In this document: positions 54,773-59,719 of the stretch, in pieces | How positions within the stretch are numbered: the first letter of the stretch is position 1 | Layout: every line of letters begins with the position of its first letter | Assembly (NCBI GenBank): GCA_036522515.1 | Contig: DATDFQ010000053.1 | Span: forward strand, 1 to 59,719 | Source: Bacteroidota bacterium | Lineage (GTDB): Bacteria; Bacteroidota; Ignavibacteria; UBA10030; SZUA-254 | Length of the DNA stretch: 59,719 nucleotides | Direction: 5' to 3' | Made by a program: the position numbers and the translations under genes | Notes under the pieces: model-generated | The model's database searches: none | What the model was told of the DNA's origin: nothing | Seen by the model: only the letters and a program-made list of their open reading frames with translations

Positions 54773-54950
54773 GGCGCGACCTTCAGGTCGCGCACCGCAG
54801 CCTAAAGGCTGCGGCTACCGACTCTCCGTCATCATGACGTCGCCCGAGGAAACGGTAGGCGCGACCTTTAGGTCGCGTATCTATCGGCGCAGCCTAAAGG
54901 CTGCGGCTACCAACCCACTGTCATCCTGAGCGAAGCGAAGGATCTCCCCT
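54773..54950. repeat. Double REPIN-like block plus half element, between convergent genes
   Basis: Two doublets in the same order: GCGACCTTCAGGTCGC with GCAGCCTAAAGGCTGCGGCTACC (54775-54819), and GGTAGGCGCGACCTTTAGGTCGCG with CGCAGCCTAAAGGCTGCGGCTACC (54854-54911). A half GTCATCCTGAGCGAAG element follows (54920-54950). The block lies between surE and the convergent acyltransferase, where it could act as a bidirectional terminator. Confidence 0.9.
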
Positions 54951-56100
54951 ACTTCAGCACAAACTCCGCCACAATCCCCCCGAGTATGCACACCTCAATC
55001 CCGTATGCCACACGCATATTCCATTTCTTGATGCTGTGCCAGACGAACGCCAGCAGATACATCACGATCGTCAACCCCGCGAAGAGGCCCAACGCCTGCA
55101 CATAGCCCAGCGTCTGCCCGAACATTCTCACGAAACTGAAATCGTAGTCGTGGCCGTAGACGATAAGCAAGTGCACGACATAAACAAGAAGCGATTCCTG
55201 CCCGAATAAGGAGAGGAGAGACGGGCCCGAGGACTGCCGTTTCCTGCCGAGAAGCCAGAGCCCGGCGAGCGCCATCACCACACACCCAACCCTCACAAAA
55301 AAGAACTCCGGGCTTGCCCGAAAGAAATCATGATTCGGGTAGACACCGAACGGCGCGAATTCCGCCGCCACCGATAGCACCATCCCGCCCACGGCGAGAA
55401 TCCCGAACCACTTCATGCACTCTGCGTCCTTCTTCTCCTCCGCGGCACGAACGTACCAGAATCCGAGTATCAGGCCTACCATCAGGAAAGCCGCCCACGG
55501 GAACATCGGGAATTGCGACTGAAACTGGAGGGAGAGATACGGACGGAACCAGATCGGAAGCCCGGACAGATCCATCGCGCGGACCACCGGCGCCGCGAAG
55601 ATCACGGCCAGGGCAAGAATGGAGACGATCGTACGGAAAATGTCCGGCTTCCGCGTCACGGAAGCGAGAAGGACCAGCAAGAGGAGCGTGACGGCGATGA
55701 CCTGCAGGATATCCACCTGAAAGAACGATATCCAGAGATGCTCGTCCGTGATTCCCGCCATCCTCCGGAGCGAAAAGAACGGCAAATGGAGCGAGTACGC
55801 GACGACCAGAATAAACACCATCCGGACGACCGTGCGCCAGAACGGGCGCTCGAACCGCATGAACTTGTCCCACCGGCGCCGCAGGCTGATCGCGAGACCG
55901 AATCCCGCGCAGAAAAGGAATGAAGGGGCCACGAGCCCGTTGACGAATGTGAGAATCTTGAACGGAGCCTGGTCCTTCAGCGATTGGGCGAGGAGCGCGT
56001 TCAGCACGTGCGTCTCGATCATGACGAGGACGGCCCATCCCCGCAAGAGATCGACGAAGAGGAATCGGTCTGAAGCGGCCGGCTTTTCGGGAGCGTTCAA
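54949..56100 (-). CDS. DUF1624/heparan-alpha-glucosaminide N-acetyltransferase-like membrane protein
   Basis: A 383-residue polytopic membrane protein (about ten helices). It starts RFLFVDLLRGWAVLVMIETHVLNALL, the signature of the DUF1624 group, where the Asp-Leu-x-Arg-Gly and a following histidine are conserved. Relatives transfer acetyl groups across the membrane onto sugars. The target here is unknown; envelope polysaccharide is a reasonable guess. It begins 21 bp after the receiver gene and is likely co-transcribed with it. Confidence 0.8.
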   Translation of the reverse strand: MNAPEKPAASDRFLFVDLLRGWAVLVMIETHVLNALLAQSLKDQAPFKILTFVNGLVAPSFLFCAGFGLAISLRRRWDKFMRFERPFWRTVVRMVFILVVAYSLHLPFFSLRRMAGITDEHLWISFFQVDILQVIAVTLLLLVLLASVTRKPDIFRTIVSILALAVIFAAPVVRAMDLSGLPIWFRPYLSLQFQSQFPMFPWAAFLMVGLILGFWYVRAAEEKKDAECMKWFGILAVGGMVLSVAAEFAPFGVYPNHDFFRASPEFFFVRVGCVVMALAGLWLLGRKRQSSGPSLLSLFGQESLLVYVVHLLIVYGHDYDFSFVRMFGQTLGYVQALGLFAGLTIVMYLLAFVWHSIKKWNMRVAYGIEVCILGGIVAEFVLK

Positions 56101-56121
56101 CGGGAGGGATACGCGGCGGGA

Positions 56122-56496
56122 CTACCTGAGTCCCAGCCTGCCCCGGATGATGTTATCGAGATGGTCGATGTCGACAGGTTTGGTGAGGTAGGCGTCAACC
56201 CCCAGGGATTCGCCGTACTTTTGGGCGAGGGGGTCGTCCACCGCGGTGAGGAAAAACACCGGCGTCTTCAGGAATCTCGGGTTCTTCTTGATCGCCTGAA
56301 ACAATTCGAATCCATTGACGGGCTGCATCCGGAGATCGGCGAGTATGATGTCCGGGGTTTTCGTCTTGAGGAGGGCCAGCGCTTCGGCGCCATTGGTCGC
56401 CTGGAGCACGTCGTAACCCTTTTCCACCAAAGCATCCTTCATCGTCTCGAGCGCTCCCGGCTCGTCGTCCACATACAGAATCAGAGCTTTATCCAT
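56122..56496 (-). CDS. Single-domain response regulator
   Basis: A 124-residue receiver domain with no output domain. Acidic pocket YVDDEPG (D10, D11), phospho-acceptor D54 in IILADLRM, a switch threonine in FFLTAVDD, and the lysine in YLTKPVD. Such proteins relay phosphate or act by protein contact, like CheY. No kinase is adjacent; the two kinases in the window, at 7.3 and 20 kb, are possible but unproven partners. It is preceded by a strong promoter. Confidence 0.9.
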   Translation of the reverse strand: MDKALILYVDDEPGALETMKDALVEKGYDVLQATNGAEALALLKTKTPDIILADLRMQPVNGFELFQAIKKNPRFLKTPVFFLTAVDDPLAQKYGESLGVDAYLTKPVDIDHLDNIIRGRLGLR

Positions 56497-56552
56497 ATGC
56501 TTTCCCCGTCAACAAGTTTAAACTGCGGCTCCTGTACCCGTTGCCGAGGTAG

Positions 56553-56581
56553 ATAATAGCCTGATTTCCCCACAAAGTCAA
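56553..56581 (-). promoter_or_regulatory. Promoter of the receiver/acyltransferase unit
   Basis: Minus strand TTGACT, 17 bp, TATTAT. This one fits the sigma-70 -10 box better than TAnnTTTG. The leader is about 50 nt. Confidence 0.6.
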
Positions 56582-56685
56582 TAGTCCTCCCTCTCCGGTG
56601 TGATCCAGATTCGCGAGGCCCTTATGCCAGCGTTTCCAGGGAAGGAAGAGGTATGGTGAGTGATCGTGCCCCAGTTTCTTCTTTT

Positions 56686-56720
56686 CTCGTCATCCCGACA
56701 TGTTTTAGGTCGGGATCTTC
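56686..56720. repeat. Single-hairpin piece of the CTCGTCAT element
   Basis: CTCGTCATCCCGAC, then ATGTTTTAG, then GTCGGGATC. It is one half of the element seen at 16150 and 36094. With the promoters at 56553-56581 and 56744-56774 it is all I see in the 329-bp gap 56497-56825. Confidence 0.75.
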
Positions 56721-56743
56721 ATTGGGTTTGCCTCGTTCCCCTC

Positions 56744-56774
56744 TTGACCCTTGCCATGAAGGTTAGTATCTTGG
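56744..56774 (+). promoter_or_regulatory. Promoter of the small membrane protein/secreted protein unit
   Basis: TTGACC, 17 bp, TATCTTGG (one mismatch to TAnnTTTG). The start near 56781 leaves a leader of about 45 nt. Confidence 0.55.
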
Positions 56775-56825
56775 GTGCGGACAGCTAAATCCGCCTAACG
56801 TGAACGAACAAATCGCTCGGTCCAG

Positions 56826-57155
56826 ATGATTTTCAATGCCATGAGTTTCCTTCCCGGCATGCTCCTGAGTCTCGCACTCAAGACGTGGATGTACCGGGCC
56901 GTCTTCCGTTGGCAAAAGATCACCGCCAATCTCATGAATTGCGTCGTGATCGCCGGGAGCGGGATCGTGGTTTCCCTGATTCCGTTGTTTTTTATCCCGC
57001 AGTTGCTCGTGGTGGTCGCACTCGCAACATACCTCTGTTCCAGATACACAAACATCCCGCTCTTCCCAAATTCGGTGGCCATCGCCGCCAGCGTCGAAAT
57101 CGTCGCGGAGGTCGTTCTCTCCTCCATCGTTTGGCCGATCATCCACGCCTTCTAG
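56826..57155 (+). CDS. Small hypothetical membrane protein
   Basis: A 109-residue protein with three hydrophobic segments (about 5-22, 36-60, 64-80, the last two close together, and a final one near 88-105). No family recognised. The ATG at 56826 follows the promoter by about 50 bp; ATG 56841 is an alternative. The opposite strand is also open (56763-57146) but gives a charged, low-complexity product without promoter, so I prefer this strand. It lies 10 bp before the secreted protein gene. Confidence 0.6.
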   Translation: MIFNAMSFLPGMLLSLALKTWMYRAVFRWQKITANLMNCVVIAGSGIVVSLIPLFFIPQLLVVVALATYLCSRYTNIPLFPNSVAIAASVEIVAEVVLSSIVWPIIHAF

Positions 57156-57165
57156 GAAACCGGTA

Positions 57166-58158
57166 ATGACTCTTCGAAACGCCCTCTACGGTCTCGCTCT
57201 TCTTCTAGCGCTGCTTTTCATTGGAACCCGGGATTCCCTCCTCCACGCGCAGATCCAGGTCACAATCGGAGCGAGCAAGGATAACACCCTCTACCAGGAC
57301 ACTACAGGCTCCCTGAGCGATGGCGCGGGACAGCACTTCTTTACGGGCCGGACGAACGCGGGCTTCCGGAGACGGGCCCTCGTTGCCTTTAATCTCGCGG
57401 GCAATATTCCCCAGCACGCTGTGATTCAGAGCGCAAGACTCACGCTCAATATGTCGCGGACCTCCTCCTTCGGAGAGCGGGTCGATCTTCATCGGGTGCT
57501 CGCAGATTGGGGCGAGGGCACTTCAGTTGCGGCGGGAGATGAGGGAAGCGGAACGGGGGCAACCACCGGCGACGCGACGTGGATCCACCGGTTCTTTAAT
57601 ACGCAGACATGGTCAACCCCGGGCGGGGATTTCGACGCCACGCCGAGCGAAACACTCCACGTGTCGGGAGTCGGGACCTACACGTGGGGATCCACTCCGG
57701 CCATGGTGAGCGATGTCCAGCGCTGGCTCGACACAGCCTCCTCCAATTTCGGGTGGATACTGATCGGGAACGAAGCCGCTCTTCAAACGACGAAACGCTT
57801 CGATAGCAAAGACAATATCGTGGACAGCCTGCGCCCAAGGTTGGTCGTCACCTACCAGGAGGTCCTGGGCGTGAAGGACGCGGGAACAGTCGGGCGGGAA
57901 TACACGCTCTCGCAGAACTACCCGAATCCCTTCAATCCTTCGACAAACATCGCCTATACCCTTCCCAAACGATCGAGCGTCTCCCTCGCGGTCCTCAATG
58001 TATTGGGGATGAAAGTGGCTACCATTGCCGAGGGTGTTCAGGAGGCGGGACCGCACAGCATTGTGTTCGACGGCTCCGGAGTACCGAGCGGAGTTTACTA
58101 TTATAGGCTGCTCGCCGGGCCCTATTCGAACACCAAAAAGCTTCTTCTTATCCGTTGA
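57166..58158 (+). CDS. Secreted DNRLRE-type beta-sandwich protein with type IX sorting tail
   Basis: A 330-residue protein with a signal peptide (about 1-29). The domain at about 32-225 (IGASKDNTLYQDTTGSLSDGAGQHFFTGRT, RRALVAFNLAGNIP, IQSARLTLNM) matches the DNRLRE/CBM96-like beta-sandwich seen in secreted carbohydrate-associated proteins. The tail (about 250-330) begins NYPNPFNPSTNIAYTLP and ends NTKKLLLIR, the same kind of sorting domain as the subtilase. It should reach the cell surface by type IX secretion; binding target unknown. Its stop overlaps the convergent ada stop by 11 bp. Confidence 0.82.
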   Translation: MTLRNALYGLALLLALLFIGTRDSLLHAQIQVTIGASKDNTLYQDTTGSLSDGAGQHFFTGRTNAGFRRRALVAFNLAGNIPQHAVIQSARLTLNMSRTSSFGERVDLHRVLADWGEGTSVAAGDEGSGTGATTGDATWIHRFFNTQTWSTPGGDFDATPSETLHVSGVGTYTWGSTPAMVSDVQRWLDTASSNFGWILIGNEAALQTTKRFDSKDNIVDSLRPRLVVTYQEVLGVKDAGTVGREYTLSQNYPNPFNPSTNIAYTLPKRSSVSLAVLNVLGMKVATIAEGVQEAGPHSIVFDGSGVPSGVYYYRLLAGPYSNTKKLLLIR

Positions 58159-59278
58159 CCGTTGAGCTCTGCTCGACAACTTCCGAACGTGATGTCGCGC
58201 GACGTTCGGTAGAAAACTCAAAGCTCATCTCTCCCCTCTCCAACCGGAGAAGCGCCTCCTTCCTTCTCAGCCCGCCGCCGTAACCGCCCATCTCGCCGTT
58301 CTTGTTGACAACCCTGTGACAGGGAATCACGATCGCGATCCGGTTCATCCCGTTCGCCGTCCCGACCGCCCTGACGGCCTTCGGGGAGCCGACTCTCTTC
58401 GCAATCTCTTCATAAGAGGTCGTCGCGCCGTACGGAATTTTCAGTAACGCGTTCCACACGCTTTGTTGGAACGGGCTTCCGGGGTAAACGAGCGGGAGCG
58501 AGAAATTCTTCCTCTCCCCCGCGAAGTACTCGCGGAGCTCACCCTGCAATTTCCGGATATGATCGTTCGAGCCGGGGACGATCGCTCGCTTGAAATGCCG
58601 CCGGAGCGTCGCGACCTGCCCCTCCAGCATCCGCCGGTCTGTGAATTCAAGCAGGCAAATTCCCTCCGATGTTGCCCCCGCGATCAGCGGACCTAACGGA
58701 CTCTCGATCCAGGCAACGAGAACGCAATCGGTATCGCGGCTCTTTCCGGGGGGAGTCCCAAACGTCTTTGCGAATGCATCCCTGAACCCGCTGTGCGACT
58801 CATAACCATATCCGAGCACCACATCGTCCAGATCCTCTCCGAGGCGGATTTGTTCGAGCGACTTCCCCAGTCTCCGCCCCCGGCAGTAAGCCTGGAAGGT
58901 CATCCCGTAATTCTTGAGAAAATACCTGCGGGCGCGAGCCGGCTCGATCCCCATCTCGCGCAGACTGGCGTCCGAGTACCGCCTCGAAGGGTCCTTTTCG
59001 ATCGCCTCAAAGAGCCTCTCCACCCACTCCGGAGTGTCATTCAAGTCGAGCGGATGGCAGCGTTTGCACGGGCGGTAGCCCGCGAAAACGGCCTCGCGGG
59101 AAGTCGGATAGTATTCGACGTTTTCGGGCATCGGTTTCCGCGCCGGACACGACGGCTTGCAAAAAATACCGGTCGTCCGGACTCCCAGGAAGAAAATACC
59201 GTCATACGAGGCGTCGCTCTTCCTGTAGGCGCGCTCCATCTCGGGTATTGGCGGGAGCGTCGATGTCATGGTTTCCAT
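58148..59278 (-). CDS. ada: Bifunctional DNA repair methyltransferase/regulator Ada
   Basis: A 376-residue protein. N-terminal Ada zinc domain with C40, C44 (GIFCKPSCPARKP) and C71, C74 (CKRCHP), in which C40 takes a methyl group from phosphotriesters. An AraC-type helix-turn-helix follows (about 83-180). The C-terminal O6-methylguanine methyltransferase has C320 in IVIPCHRVV. The start is ATG 59278, because AAGGA lies 7 bp upstream; the frame is open to 59401 but without support. Full Ada usually switches on its own gene after methylation damage. I see no clear Ada box. Confidence 0.95.
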   Translation of the reverse strand: METMTSTLPPIPEMERAYRKSDASYDGIFFLGVRTTGIFCKPSCPARKPMPENVEYYPTSREAVFAGYRPCKRCHPLDLNDTPEWVERLFEAIEKDPSRRYSDASLREMGIEPARARRYFLKNYGMTFQAYCRGRRLGKSLEQIRLGEDLDDVVLGYGYESHSGFRDAFAKTFGTPPGKSRDTDCVLVAWIESPLGPLIAGATSEGICLLEFTDRRMLEGQVATLRRHFKRAIVPGSNDHIRKLQGELREYFAGERKNFSLPLVYPGSPFQQSVWNALLKIPYGATTSYEEIAKRVGSPKAVRAVGTANGMNRIAIVIPCHRVVNKNGEMGGYGGGLRRKEALLRLERGEMSFEFSTERRATSRSEVVEQSSTVNG

Positions 59279-59400
59279 TGGCTCATCCTTCAACTGTGAT
59301 GGATGTAATATAACCACAGCCTCCGACATACTCCACCGAAAAATGGACGTAGATGTTTGGATTTGGGCAAGATCCCGCGTGCCCCTGGATAAGCGAACCA

Positions 59401-59431
59401 TTGCGTTTTACGTTTTTTCACCTTACATTTG
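59401..59431 (+). promoter_or_regulatory. Promoter of the truncated last gene
   Basis: TTGCGT, 17 bp, TACATTTG (full TAnnTTTG match). The leader to the ATG at 59465 is about 28 nt. It lies in the region divergent from ada. Confidence 0.62.
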
Positions 59432-59464
59432 TGCTGCTTTAACGGATCAATCGGGGGTTGGCAC

Positions 59465-59719
59465 ATGCAGTTGCGTAAGTTATACCGTACGATCGAGAAC
59501 ATCGGTTCTCAGCCCTTCAGCAGTACGGAAGAGCTTCTTCGGCGCGTCCTCGAAGAAGTGGTGCGGAACGAAGAGATTAAGATCAAGGGAGGCCGGGCCT
59601 GGAAGTTCAACCCCAAGTCCGGCGCCTACCTGCTCCTCCAGCAGGTGGGAGAGATGGAACCGATAGAGCCCAACTATCAGGTGAAAGTCAAGGATTACCC
59701 CGTTTTTCAGCAGTTGTCG
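59465..59719 (+). CDS. Unrecognised protein, N-terminal 85 residues only
   Basis: The frame is open to the window end. It begins MQLRKLYRTIENIGSQPFSS and continues with an amphipathic helix (TEELLRRVLEEVVRNEEI) and beta-rich KIKGGRAWKFNPKSGAYLLLQQVGEME. The pattern looks like the start of a sensory domain (GAF-like strands), but I cannot name the family. No signal peptide. A full-match promoter just upstream supports the start. Confidence 0.65.
   Translation, partial: MQLRKLYRTIENIGSQPFSSTEELLRRVLEEVVRNEEIKIKGGRAWKFNPKSGAYLLLQQVGEMEPIEPNYQVKVKDYPVFQQLS

Noticed and set aside
56763..57146. Minus-strand open frame opposite the small membrane protein
   Set aside because: Gly/Asp/His-rich low-complexity product; the plus strand has a promoter and consistent membrane segments.

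Overview
The window looks like chromosomal DNA of a GC-rich member of the Bacteroidota/Chlorobiota/Ignavibacteriota side of the FCB group. The evidence is an LpxC-FabZ fusion, a Bacteroidota-style three-gene succinate dehydrogenase with one cytochrome b subunit, two proteins ending in a type IX secretion tail of the NPFNPST kind, a TonB receptor with a carboxypeptidase-like N-domain, and many promoters of the form TTG(N3)-17 bp-TAnnTTTG. The genus cannot be named from sequence alone. I see no phage, insertion sequence, CRISPR array or plasmid genes. The accessory DNA consists of small palindromic repeats between genes.

Layout. 1-21.5 kb is almost all on the minus strand. It holds two sodium:solute symporters with a STAS protein, a DUF6913/GT9-like protein, ligA with a RodZ-like gene, a hybrid histidine kinase, a TMTC-like TPR membrane protein coupled to an M1 aminopeptidase, tRNA-Pro(GGG), a four-gene run (unknown, HAD, acpS, merR-type), a GT-C/TPR membrane protein operon, and an orphan HAMP kinase with a small helical partner. 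21.7-24.8 kb is a plus-strand operon of ChrB-like, ornithine cyclodeaminase/mu-crystallin and M29-like aminopeptidase genes. 24.8-30.8 kb has a TonB receptor divergent from a monoheme cytochrome-porin fusion, a second c-type cytochrome and a TPR/pseudo-receiver protein. 31-36 kb has a DUF421 protein, an unknown protein and sdhCAB. 36.2-39.3 kb is ebfC-recR-lipoprotein-lipoprotein-ftsX. 39.4-44.1 kb is one very large secreted subtilase. 44.5-54.8 kb is a co-directional envelope cluster: uppS-bamA-ompH-ompH-lpxD-lpxC/fabZ-lpxA-lipoate ligase family-panB-surE. 55-59.7 kb holds a DUF1624 membrane acyltransferase with a receiver protein, a small membrane protein with a secreted DNRLRE-type protein, ada, and the start of an unrecognised gene.

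How the genes work together. The envelope cluster joins outer-membrane protein assembly (BamA and two Skp-like chaperones) to undecaprenyl and lipid A synthesis. sdhCAB and the cytochrome genes point to respiration. The monoheme porin beside a secreted cytochrome could carry electrons across the outer membrane, which is the most interesting possible system here. The other main observations are a consistent promoter code upstream of about fifteen transcription units, and several families of palindromic repeats: REPIN-like doublets and 80-110 bp elements with inverted ends. These sit directly after stop codons, and one copy supplies the stop codon of ligA.
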